NCBI GenBank assembly: GCA_021495925.1 | Contig: JAKEKT010000072.1 | Span: 62,001-126,000 of the forward strand | Direction of reading: 5' to 3' | Origin: Diplodia intermedia | Lineage: Eukaryota; Ascomycota; Dothideomycetes; Botryosphaeriales; Botryosphaeriaceae | Length of the DNA stretch: 64,000 nt | Shown here: positions 1 to 9,743 of the stretch, in pieces | Numbering within the stretch: position 1 is the stretch's first letter | Layout: each line of letters begins with the position of its first letter | Program-made: the position numbers and the translations under genes | Notes under the pieces: model-generated | What the model saw: the letters and a program-made list of their open reading frames with translations, nothing else | The model's database searches: none | What the model was told of the DNA's origin: nothing

Positions 1-363
1 AGGTATGTGTCATGGAAGAGCAGCATAAGATGATCGTACACGGAGTCTTAAGCTCTCTCATCACCACCTGTTGCTTTCTTAGTATGTCAAACGGTAGTAG
101 GCGAGAGACGAGGCTACTGCCATGGCCTAAAGCCCCATCGATCATCAGGTTTTAACTTTCTTTAAATTTTTTTTGTATCTTTTGTCCAAGCGAGCCATCA
201 ACCTACCTACCCCATGCGCACCGCCGAGTTTATCTATCCAGAGAAAGTCCATTATACCGCCATTATCTCCCACCATCTACATTTCCGGCAAAGCAGAGAG
301 CCTCGCCCCCATCACCCATCCCTCTCCCCTACGACCACACAACACCACACCAGAACGATCAAC

Positions 364-3300
364 TCAAACCCCCCCACCCCTCCTCCCACCAACCGGCCAC
401 CCCACCCCCGGCCTCATCGCGACCCGCCACACCGCCGGCATGCCCGCGTCCAGCCGCAACCTCGCCCACGGATGGCCCGGCGGCACGACATCGTACGGCG
501 TCTGCTGACCGCCTCCGCCTCCGCCACCGCCGCCGCCGCCGCTCCCGAACCGGTCCTCGTACCACATCAAATACCTTTCCATCTCCGCGCCCACCGCCTC
601 CGCCGGCGTGAGGCGCGCGTATGTCGACGATGTGACGCCCGGCGGGTAGGCGGCGATGGCGCGGAGTTCGTGGGGTGTGAGGGGTTGGGGTTGGGGTTGG
701 ACTACCTGGACGGTTGCGGGTTGTGGGGGGGTTGGGGCGGTGGGGGGGACTGGAGGCGGGTTCGGGTCGTACTGGCGCCGGATGCGGTCGGCGATGGCGA
801 CGAATTGCGCGAGGAGCTGCGTGGTCGGCGTCTGCTGCGAGGACGGGTGCCAGGCCGCGGGCGCGGGGGATGCTGCGGCGGCGGCGGCGGCGGCCGCGGG
901 ATGCAGATGTCTGCTGTTGTCGTGTTCGTTGTTGTTGGAGTCGTTGCCTTGGTGTGCAGACTGCGCGCTGGGCGTGGTCGTGGTGGCTGCGCCTGGCTGC
1001 TGGATCGGCTCCGGTCCCGAGGTGCGCGGGCGCTTCGTGGTGGCATCCGCTGTGCTGCTGATGGTGGTGGATGGCCGGCGCGGACGCTTGTTTGGCACGA
1101 TGCTGCTGCCGCCTTGGCTGTCTGCGTGCGGCGAGATGTCCAGCTGCTCGGAAGCGGTCGGGGCTGTGGCGTGGGTCTCGAAGGATATGTGGCCGACATA
1201 CATTTCGTCTGAGCTATGCTCGGCGTCATCGCTGTTCTTGTCGGTACCATCAGTGGTGGGAGCAGCACGGCGGGGGAAAGGGTTCGGCGGAATTCGTATA
1301 TCCTGCTGGTAAAGTGCGTTAGAGAGTGTTGGCAAGACGGCCAGGTGGTTGGACTTACGGTAATCGGAGGGTGGGCGCGGACCGCGTTGGCGAAATCCGT
1401 AGGAGTGTTGATGGACCGTCTCGGCGTCGCAAAGTATGAAGGCTTCTCACCGCCGTTCGGAGAGGGTTCCGCGTCGATGTCAAAGTATGACTTGAGGTTT
1501 GCGTTCGTGCCGGGAGGCGGACTGATGTGAGCCGACTGCTCATGAAGCTCGGGGTTCTGCATGTCTCTCTCGAGATTGTTACCGGGAACGGCGGGGTAGG
1601 TGAAAGTCGGGGTAGCCGTCGTGAGGCCACCCATCTCCACGGATGCAGTGTATGGATTGCTCGGGAAACTGCTGGCCATCTGCTGCTGTGCAGCGAATTC
1701 GCTCGGAATCGGAACATGGGTACCGCCAGGTGCAATCAAAGTGTTGAGCTTGATGTTATCGAGGAAAGGGCTGCGCGGAAAGGAACTCGTGGCCTGCTGG
1801 CTGGGGATGAACGAAGCCGGACTCTGGCCGGTGCCTCCGAAGATCTGCGGCTGTGTAGCAGTGAGACGTTCTTCCGTTGAAGCCGCGTTTGCATCGTTCT
1901 CCTTGGTTCCATCTTCGGGAAGCACCTCGTTGCGAAGGGCTGAGCCTGGCATGTCATGTCAGTGGTCAACATGCTCTCGGAGAAACGGTTCAATGGAACT
2001 TACCTTGAACAGGCGTCGCGTTGTTGGGTCCGCTACCCTTTGGCTCTGCCTTCTTGGAACGCTTTCGAGGCGTCTTGGTCTTCTTTTCCGATCCGTCTCC
2101 GTTCTCAGCTTTGTTCTTCTTGGGCGCGGGCGTCTTCTTCTCCTTCGGAACTCGAGGCGCAGGCGATTTTGTAGTGTTCCTCTTGCGCGGCGTCTTGGCC
2201 GGCGCCGCAGAGCCGCTCGTCGGGGCTGTGTTGGCCGCGATGTTGGCACTTTGCAAATCATTCTGCGACGGCGTGAAAGGCATAGAGCTCACGACGTCCA
2301 TGTTGGTCGGGCGCGAGTGGATAGGAAGCGCGGGGTTTGCCTGAAACCCGAGTCCCGGGATCTGAGTGCCGACATTGTAGCTGTTGTCGGTTGTGGACGC
2401 CGCGCGAGACGCCGGAAGTGGGACTTCAGTTGTCGCGTGAGGAGCCGCATTATGCGGGGCTTGCGAAGCCTGGACGGCCTCACTTGTGTCGCGCTCAGTC
2501 ACTGACATGGCGTCGTCGGCCGGCTTCGTCAGTGCATTGTACGTGGCGCCGGCACCCACAAGTGCTACGGGGGACGGACTGCTCGGCGGCGGTGATGAAT
2601 CGGACGACATGGCGGCTGAAAAAGACCGAAGGAAGTTCCGAGGGATGTTTCGTTCAGCGCGCGCGATGGTGTCGTGTGTCGCGGTCGTTGTGGACGCAGG
2701 CCCGTCGTTAGCGTGCGCCGCCGCACTTGCCACCACCTCCTCGGCAGCCCTACCCGCCGCGCCCGATTTCTTCTTCGGGGACTTGCTCCGCTTCGCAGCT
2801 TTTGAAAGTGACACAAACACGTTAGTAGCAATACAGACTCTTCCTCTTGCAGCTCTCGTGGGCAGACTTACCAGCGCCGACACTGCTCTGCCGCTTGGCC
2901 TTCTTCGGCTTGTTGCTGGGCTTCTCCTTCTTATCCGTCAATCTCCTCCTCCGCTGCGCCGTGTCGTACTCGGCGTCCGTCACGCACTCCTCGGCCGCTA
3001 GCTTCGCCCGTATGCAGACAGCGCACGGCTTCTCGCCTGTGCAGCCCTTCTTCAAGTTCTTGCAGCGCAAGCAACGGCGGGGGACAGCGACTTGCTCGAT
3101 ATCGGACTCGCTGGGCTGCTCAAATGTGCTGTCGGACTCTGGAGTGGCGGAGGATCCCGAACGGCGAAGGGATTGTAGTGCTGGCTCGGAGGTCTGCCTT
3201 TTCTGGTAGTCTTTCGCGGCAGTGGGGATGGAGACAGTTTGCTCATCCGTGATCGTGGTGGTTTGGGGGTCTATTGCCACTGTGGGAGCGGGAGCAGCTT

Positions 3301-3487
3301 GCTGGTCCGCGGTAGAATGCTTGTTGGCGGATTCGTCAAGCACCAAAGTGCCGGCGTGGTTAGTTTGCTGTTCTTCGCTTGGATGGGAGTCTGGCTGGAC
3401 GCTTGGCTGCACATTTAGCTGTGCGTTTGAGTCGTCGGGCTGGAGGGTCAAACCCGGTATGGAGGGCGATCCGTTTGCCGAATCCAT
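364..3487 (-). CDS. Zn(II)2Cys6-like nuclear protein, four exons
   Basis: Exons 3487-2872, 2798-2004, 1945-1359 and 1305-364 join in phase to about 979 residues. A cysteine cluster at residues 139-168 (C139, C142, C149, C155, C158, C168) is basic and resembles the fungal Zn(II)2Cys6 DNA-binding domain. Its last spacing is nine residues, where six to eight is usual. The rest is low complexity: basic Lys/Pro/Ser stretches suited to nuclear localisation in exon 2, poly-Ala and Gln/Pro tracts in exon 4, and a poly-Gly run near the C-terminus. No fungal middle-homology region was seen. Introns 2 to 4 of the coding order (2003-1946, 1358-1306) have good GT/CAG ends; the first ends in AAAAG, which is odd. 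A regulatory role in transcription is inferred only from the cysteine cluster. Confidence 0.75.
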
Positions 3488-4276
3488 GCTGGGCTTGACT
3501 TGAGCAGGGGGTGAACTTCTTGACTGAAAGAACGCAGCTGTGTTGATGATTATGGAGTTCTGGCCAAGGCTAATACTTTGGCGGTTGTCAGTAAAGAAGA
3601 TGAAGAGGGAAGAGATCCAATGGAAGGGTTGTGGGCTGCATGGCTGGGGAAGCCGCGGCTTGTGATTGGTCGACGGCGCTAGTCATTCGCCACCAAGCCA
3701 GAAAGTGCACGTGCCTCTCAAGAGGGCGCTTTGGGTGAGCCGGAGACTTCGGTGCTGCAGAGATCTGAAATTCGTTTGGTGTCGACGTGAGAGATTTGTC
3801 CAAACCTCGTTTGCCGGCGCTATGGGACCTTTCTTTGGCGGAATCGATTTTGGCAGCAAGCCCAACCATTGTAGGCAACCCTGTCATGTAATTCACCTTG
3901 ATCTCTCGTACTCAGGGAGCTGCAGCGATGAGGTGTCAAGATTTTGGAAATGCATTTGCTATGGTGAGGTCGTTGCAGGGATGTGAGCGAGCTAGCCTCG
4001 ATAGGCAAGCGCCGCGAAGCTAACCCCACCCAACCTGAACCTCATTACTTCGCTCGTTCTACCGCAAAATCCTTCCTGTCGCTCTCATGTCTCTTTTCAA
4101 CTCATTTGTTTTCGTTTGCCGAGAGTACTGTAGAAACCTCACCAAACTGCCAGAAGCCACGACCGTCGCTATGCAGAGAAAATCCCAAGTGAAGCAGCGC
4201 CAAACCGCTCATCCCAAGGCAGGCAATTTGCTCGAAGAAACACGGCCAAATCAAACCCTAACCATGTCCCATGACC
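3488..4276. other. Intergenic between the two zinc-cluster genes
   Basis: This stretch holds the 5' flank of the 364-3487 gene and the 3' flank of the 4277-6523 gene, both on the minus strand. Short open frames exist but show no domain, signal or plausible composition. I see nothing further. Confidence 0.6.
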
Positions 4277-6523
4277 TCACTGCGAAAGCCTGCCCAACTC
4301 GTCAACCCACTGGCTCAACAGCGGCGGCGCAGTTGCGGCCTCCCGCCCCTCCGCCGCCGCCAGCTGGCCCAGCGTAATCGGTCCATCCGGCCCGAACGTG
4401 CGATCATCCTGCGGCGACGAGTATCGCTCCGACTGCTGCTCTTGCCGGCTGTTTCCCTGATCGTTGTTGTTGTTGTCGTTGCCCAATGCGCTGCTGTCGG
4501 GGTAGGTGGCGGGAGAGGCGGCGGCGGCGAGAGCTGGGTCGAGCCGCGGGCTGCCGTTGTTCTCGACGCATGCGACGCCGCCAGCCGTGGCCTGGCTTTC
4601 GGGCGCCTTGGCGTTGTCGGCGCGCGAGATGTCTGCGAGGCCGCCGTTGCCGTCGGCATGCTGCTGCTGCTGTCCTCCCGACGAACCGAACAGGTCATCA
4701 TCCAACCCGTCGTCGTCGCCGGCGGCGGTAGCGGAAGGCTCCCGCATCTCGACAACATCGCCCGCAGGCGCAAGCGCAGCCGAACCACCACCATCCCGCC
4801 CAGCAGCAGCCGCCAAACCCTCACCACCAGCCCGGCTCCGTCCCCCATCGCCCTCGCCCTCACCCTCATCGCCCTCACTCTCCGACGCCAGCCGCCCACC
4901 CGAATCCGCATACCGACAATCCCCCCACGCGCGGTCGAGCCGGCAGCAGTTCCCGCACGGCCACCGCCGGTCGCAGTTCTTCCGCTTCTTGCCCCTGCAC
5001 TCGGCGCAGATCTGCGGATGCTTCACGTCGTGCACGTTGACCGCATCTCCACCACCGCCGCCGGTATGGCTGTTGAGGTGGTGCTGATGCTTCTCCAGCG
5101 CGGCCTTGTGCACACGCTCTGTCTCCGCTGTGCACCGGTACCGGGGTTCCGTCGCGTCTGGGCCGTAGGGCGCTGGGGGCGTGGTGGAGGTGTTGGCGAT
5201 GCGATGCTGCTGATTGGCGGTGGGCAAGGTGGTGGTGGTGGTCGAGGGCGGCGGGAGAACTGGGGTGTTGGGGATGACGTCGTTATTGGCGTTTGCGGCG
5301 GCGGCGGCTGGCGAGGAGTTGGCGATGGTGTTTGAAGACGGGATTGTCGTGTCGACATCGGCATCGGCATCGGCAGCGCCTGCTCCGCCGCCGACGGTAG
5401 AAGTGGCGGGGCCTTGAGCGTGGGCGTGGGCGCGTGGCTGCTCGCTGTTGGCATCGCTGTTGTTGTGGTTGTCGTCGGCATCGTCTTGATTGGTGGCTAG
5501 TGAGCGCGAGCGCGCGGCGCGCCGGGGCCGGGTGGCGGCGGCGGTCTTGGTGTTCCTGTTCCTGTTCCTGACCTTGCCCTTGCCCTTGACGTTGGCGGCG
5601 GCGGCGCCGGACGCGTTGGTGGTCGTCGTCGTCGAAGGTTCGTGCGCGGGCGCGAGCGGGACGCGTTGAGACGGCTGCAGCGGTGCGGCCGGCGTCGGAT
5701 GGCTGTAGAACGGAGACTGGGCGCCGGCCGCGGCTGGGCTGGTGTGATCGGGCGGGGTGGGATACGTCGGCTGGACGGAAGACGAGGTCGCTGCTTGCGC
5801 GTGCTGAGCGGCGGCCGGGCTGCCTGCATGACTTGGATGTGCGGCGGCGGCAACGGGGGCGGTGCTGTGTTGGAGTCCGTGTGGCAGCGGGTCTGGAGTG
5901 CCTGCTTGGCCGCCGCCGCCTCCGCCGGCTTGCATCTGTCCGAGGCTGAAGGGATGCTGGTAGTAGCTTGGCGGCATCCAGCCGGTATTGAACTGCGGCG
6001 GAGGATATCCAGGGTACGGGACATTCTGCTGGAATTGTGAGTGTTGCCCAGGCTGGAATTGTGGAGGAACGCCTGGATGGAACTGAGGATGGCTAGCTTC
6101 GAAAGCCGGCGGCGGAGCGTTCTGGAACTGCTCTTGCGCGGGCTGAGAGTGCGACCGGGCGTCATGCTGCTGTTGCTGGGGCGGCTGGGGCGCAAAGTTG
6201 GGAGGGAAACCTCCGTAGCCCATCGGCGGGCCATAGTACGGCGGGTAGGGCTGGTTGCCATACGGAGCGTACGGGTGAGGCGGAGCACCGGCGGCCTGTT
6301 GCTGCTCGGGGTGAGGCTGGGGCGGGGGGTGAGGTGGAAACGCGAACGCATACGGGTGGTACGGCTGATTCGCCATCGGCCACTGGGGTTGAGGAATATC
6401 TTGCTGCTGCTGCTCGACTTTAGCATCCACCGGCTCCTGTGACTGGCTTCCCTCAGGCCCGCCCTGCGTCATCCCATAATAGGGTGCGCCGGACTGGGCT
6501 TGCTGGTGGTTGTTCAAATCCAT
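4277..6523 (-). CDS. Pro/Gln/Tyr-rich protein with C-terminal zinc-cluster-like motif
   Basis: A single exon encodes 748 residues from ATG at 6523. The first 250 residues are a prion-like Pro/Gln/Tyr/Gly region with repeated PYxPY and PPQ motifs. A Ser/Ala/Asn/Thr-rich disordered middle follows, with a basic patch near residues 315-345. The only folded-looking part is a cysteine cluster at C506, C509, C517, C523, C526 and C536 with an extra C527, embedded in basic residues (RGKKRKN, DRRWP). It is close to a Zn(II)2Cys6 motif, but the last spacing is again nine. A zinc cluster at the C-terminal side rather than the N-terminus is uncommon. The upstream minus-strand gene at 364-3487 has the same spacing oddity. 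Function is not known; a DNA- or chromatin-associated role is inference. Confidence 0.8.
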   Translation of the reverse strand: MDLNNHQQAQSGAPYYGMTQGGPEGSQSQEPVDAKVEQQQQDIPQPQWPMANQPYHPYAFAFPPHPPPQPHPEQQQAAGAPPHPYAPYGNQPYPPYYGPPMGYGGFPPNFAPQPPQQQQHDARSHSQPAQEQFQNAPPPAFEASHPQFHPGVPPQFQPGQHSQFQQNVPYPGYPPPQFNTGWMPPSYYQHPFSLGQMQAGGGGGGQAGTPDPLPHGLQHSTAPVAAAAHPSHAGSPAAAQHAQAATSSSVQPTYPTPPDHTSPAAAGAQSPFYSHPTPAAPLQPSQRVPLAPAHEPSTTTTTNASGAAAANVKGKGKVRNRNRNTKTAAATRPRRAARSRSLATNQDDADDNHNNSDANSEQPRAHAHAQGPATSTVGGGAGAADADADVDTTIPSSNTIANSSPAAAAANANNDVIPNTPVLPPPSTTTTTLPTANQQHRIANTSTTPPAPYGPDATEPRYRCTAETERVHKAALEKHQHHLNSHTGGGGGDAVNVHDVKHPQICAECRGKKRKNCDRRWPCGNCCRLDRAWGDCRYADSGGRLASESEGDEGEGEGDGGRSRAGGEGLAAAAGRDGGGSAALAPAGDVVEMREPSATAAGDDDGLDDDLFGSSGGQQQQHADGNGGLADISRADNAKAPESQATAGGVACVENNGSPRLDPALAAAASPATYPDSSALGNDNNNNDQGNSRQEQQSERYSSPQDDRTFGPDGPITLGQLAAAEGREAATAPPLLSQWVDELGRLSQ

Positions 6524-7232
6524 CTCGTTGCAAACCTACGGGGATGGAGAGGCGAAAGAGAGGCAGAGGAGGAGGAGCAGAAGACGCGTAGAAGTGTTTT
6601 TATGGATGGCCTGTGAGTGCCAAGACAACTTTAGTGACGAGTCACCCCGACCACCCGGCCCTTGATTGCGTTGCATCTAGGTGGGAAGGTGCGTGTTATG
6701 ACCAGCTTCTAGAATCTTCACGGCATGTAATTTGAAAATGGTCACCTGGAGTTTGCCAGAAGCACTTCATCGGGCAGAGGGCAACATGGGAGACATCAAG
6801 GTACACATAATAGTTTGAGCATGATAGAATTCTGAGATAATCTATAACCACGCTTACCACATTGAGTAAGCTACCTGGGTCTGTATGAAAAGAAGTGTGC
6901 GCATCCTGTACCGCACGAAATCATATAGCTGTTTGTGAAAACCCAGGCAGTCAAAGACAAAGAAACAAGAAGCAATCTGACAATTTCGAAGAAGCAAAGA
7001 ATGGGGAATGGGAGGAGACAGGAAGGAGAGAAACAATCTGGTGGTCTCAAAAAAGCAAACAGGTAGAATTGGGAGGGAACAAGAAAATGGAAAGGGAGGA
7101 CAAAGGCCAGTGTCAATCTCAATGCAGCAATGAACTCCCTCAGTCTCCTTCCCGTATGTTGCACCGTTTTCGCCTCAGACTATTCGTCAGTCATCGGTTG
7201 TGGTGCAAGTATCTCTTGATCTCATGCTGGGC
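6524..7232. other. Intergenic
   Basis: Promoter of the 4277-6523 gene and 3' flank of the coiled-coil gene at 7233-9005. The plus-strand open frame at 6895-7428 lies partly antisense to the coiled-coil gene and has no recognisable feature. Confidence 0.5.
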
Positions 7233-9005
7233 TCACGGCTCGTTCTCCATTTGGCAAGACGTCGCCTCCGCCTTGACCTCAGCCATGACATCTCCCATCT
7301 GGAAGAGACTCGCTACGGTGGGGTCGGTGCTCTCGCTGCCCATCCCGGACGAAGGCCTTGAGCCGTTCTCATCACTACCCGACTCGGACGAGGATGTCGC
7401 GTTCTCGGACGGCGTGTCGGGGCCGTAGAAGCCGCCGCCGCCGCCGACGCGCTCCTCGGGCGCCGTCTCGCCCTCCTGGCGATTCTGGACCAAGGCGTCG
7501 TCGTCGTCGTCGTCGTCGAATCCGATCTCCAGGTCCTCGACGCGCGCGCCGGACGCCTCGATCGCGACCATCAGGCCGCGGCGGCGCTCGGCCTCTTGCT
7601 CCCGCTCGCGAGCCTGCTCGACACCGGCGCATGCGCCCTCCTTCTCGACGGTAGCGGCGGCCAGGGACGCTTTGGTGTCGTCGCGCTCGGCGACGGCGGC
7701 GTCGAGGGCGTCGAGGAAGGAAGAAGCCATGTCGAGCGCCTCGTGCTTCGCTTGGCGGGCCCGCTGCGCCTCGCGCCGCTCCCAGGCGACCATGTCGGCG
7801 AGGCGCTGGCCGGCGTCGATGAGCTCGGCGCGCTCGGCCGCGGCGCGGGCGCGCTCCTCCCGCACGGCCTGCTCGCAGCGGCGGTCCGCGTCGAGGACGG
7901 CCTGGTCGCAGCGCATGCGGTGGAACTCGCTCTCGGCGCGGGCCTGGTCCAGGGTCTGGCTCTGCCGGGCGCCGAGCTGCTGGTGGAGGTGGGCGTTCTC
8001 GGCGAGCTGGTTGTTCAGGAGCTGCTGCAGGGTGTTCACCTCGCTCTGCCTCGCCGAGATGGTGGCGTGGGCCCAGGACAGGGCTTCGGTGGTGTCCTTG
8101 TTCTGGCGCTTCGCCTCGTCGAGTTGGGCTTTGGTGGCGCGGAGGGCGCCGAGCTCCTGGTTGAGGTGCGCGTTCTGGGCCAGCTGGAAGTCCAGGACCT
8201 GCTTCAGGGCGTCGACCTCGCTCTGCTTCTCTGTTATCGTGGAGTTGGCTGCGGAGATGGCCTCGTTGTGGCGCTTGGTGCGCTCCTTCTCCTCGGCCAG
8301 TTTGTCTTCGGCGGCGTAGTGGGTGCGAGAGAGCTTGTTGTACTTGTAAGTCAGCGCGTCGGCCCTGCCATGTGCATCGCGGGCCTCCTCCTTGAGCTGA
8401 TCAATTTCGGTTTTGTACTCTTCAATCTCGTCCTTGTGCTCCTCCTGGAGCTCCTCCATCTTCCGCTCGTGGACGGCGTTGGTCATGCCGTAGTCCTCGC
8501 CGTCCTTCTCGATGTAGCCGCAGATCTCGCCCCAGACTGGAGCGGTAACGGTGGGTGCATGCTCCTCTGGCTCGCAGATGGTGGCATCGCAATCGTTGGC
8601 GGCCAAGTTGATCCCCAGCAGCGAGATCATATGGAAGGTGACACGGAAGAGTATCGTGCTTGCGGTATGAGCTAGGTCGAAAGTAATCATTCCGGCAGCG
8701 ACAAGTAGGACGAGTAGCATGAAGCCGATGTGACAGCCCATACGGGTGAAAGCCAAGCCGGGGTGGCCGTTCTTGACAGGGTTGACCGCCGTGGTGGTTT
8801 CGGGGTGGGTGGGAGCGATTGACTCGCTCGTGGTGTTGGTGTTGCGAGAGGCGGTCTTTGTCGCTGTCAGCCACGACTGGTCGCGATCTTGATGGGAAGA
8901 ATTGCTTACCATATCGGGGTTGTATCCCTGAGCGACTTCGCTGTGACCGTTCGCCATTGTCGGGTTGTCAGTTTGGGGGGTGGTAGTTCCGTCTGAAGTA
9001 GACAT
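7233..9005 (-). CDS. Coiled-coil membrane protein, paralogue A of the local family
   Basis: One exon of 590 residues from ATG at 9005. Residues 1-85 are Ser/Thr/Asn-rich. Two hydrophobic stretches (about 93-110 and 115-135) look like membrane segments. The family motif begins at W158 (W-G-E-I-C-G-Y-I-E-K-D-G, then T-N-A-V-H-E-R-K-M). From about residue 178 to 480 the chain is a nearly unbroken coiled coil rich in Glu, Lys, Ala and Gln. Inside it, residues 256-290 and 315-348 are two copies of one segment offset by 59 residues (TITEKQSEVDALKQ and TISARQSEVNTLQQ). The tail has an eight-Asp run and acidic/Ser-rich low complexity. The same motif recurs in the genes at 43705-45858 and 50617-55860. 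I do not recognise a described family; a membrane-tethered scaffold is only a guess. Confidence 0.85.
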   Translation of the reverse strand: MSTSDGTTTPQTDNPTMANGHSEVAQGYNPDMVSNSSHQDRDQSWLTATKTASRNTNTTSESIAPTHPETTTAVNPVKNGHPGLAFTRMGCHIGFMLLVLLVAAGMITFDLAHTASTILFRVTFHMISLLGINLAANDCDATICEPEEHAPTVTAPVWGEICGYIEKDGEDYGMTNAVHERKMEELQEEHKDEIEEYKTEIDQLKEEARDAHGRADALTYKYNKLSRTHYAAEDKLAEEKERTKRHNEAISAANSTITEKQSEVDALKQVLDFQLAQNAHLNQELGALRATKAQLDEAKRQNKDTTEALSWAHATISARQSEVNTLQQLLNNQLAENAHLHQQLGARQSQTLDQARAESEFHRMRCDQAVLDADRRCEQAVREERARAAAERAELIDAGQRLADMVAWERREAQRARQAKHEALDMASSFLDALDAAVAERDDTKASLAAATVEKEGACAGVEQAREREQEAERRRGLMVAIEASGARVEDLEIGFDDDDDDDALVQNRQEGETAPEERVGGGGGFYGPDTPSENATSSSESGSDENGSRPSSGMGSESTDPTVASLFQMGDVMAEVKAEATSCQMENEP

Positions 9006-9743
9006 GTTTTGTTGGCCTGGACGGAATGGGTTGCAACTGATGCAGGGGAAAGACTTGGTAGGGTGGACCGTCCAAGTTTCTCGGTTGCAGATCAGAGTGA
9101 GTGGGGTGGAAAGGAAGAGGGAGGGTTGTAGAAGAGATGGAGGAATTAAGTAGACGGAGGAGGACAGTGACTGTTCACAGACGACGAACCCACGCCAAGC
9201 CAGACGAGCAGTCCAAAGTCTATCGACACCTTTTGACTGACCGGTGTTAAGATGGTTGACTGGCGTTGTGCATCGTAGTCAGAACTACAATGGCGCAGTT
9301 CTCAGGGACACATCTCACTTTTGACTGTGGAAAGACTAACGCAGCACGTACGAGTTTCAACCAGCATTTTGTCAGATTTTCTTATTTTCTAACAATTTCT
9401 ACTCAGACCATGCCAATCCAGCGGGTGCTAAGATGTTAGACCCCAAAGAGAATCATCTTTGTGCACCTTGAATGTGCTCGTAACTATCCAATCCCATCTA
9501 CAATCCGATCAACAACAGACCCAAGCAAGTACCTCAAATGCAGGACCAGCAGTCCAACTAGTACACCGTGAGCCATGAGAAACCAGTACCAAGCTGAATA
9601 TATGACAAGAGTGAAGAGTGAAGAACTCCACGTTCTCCAGAGCACAAGAGCGAGGACAGACTTTGAATCCACAGCCGTGCCTCCATGCCCCCGTAACAGC
9701 TTCTCCGCCACATCATTACCCAACCATCAAGCACACGTCCCAA
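9006..9743. other. Intergenic between two coiled-coil genes
   Basis: Promoter of paralogue A plus the 3' flank of the gene at 9744-11336. A minus-strand open frame at 9484-9723 would encode a hydrophobic stretch but opens with TTG and cannot be joined in phase to the upstream gene; it is not called. Confidence 0.5.

Noticed and set aside
214..1212. Long plus-strand frame opposite the first zinc-cluster gene
   Set aside because: It is the complement of a GC-rich, low-complexity exon; the minus strand has the spliced gene with an interpretable cysteine cluster.
4271..5335. Plus-strand frame of 354 codons
   Set aside because: Antisense to the 748-residue single-exon gene; Arg/Val-rich translation is a composition artefact.
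7596..8675. Plus-strand frame of 359 codons rich in Leu/Val/Gly
   Set aside because: Shadow of the coiled-coil coding sequence; leucine-rich look comes from reversed Gln/Glu codons.
9484..9723. Minus-strand frame with a strongly hydrophobic stretch (WYWFLMAHGVLVGLLVLHL) just downstream of the coiled-coil gene
   Set aside because: It opens with TTG, has a TGA directly upstream, and no acceptor allows an in-phase join to the preceding gene.
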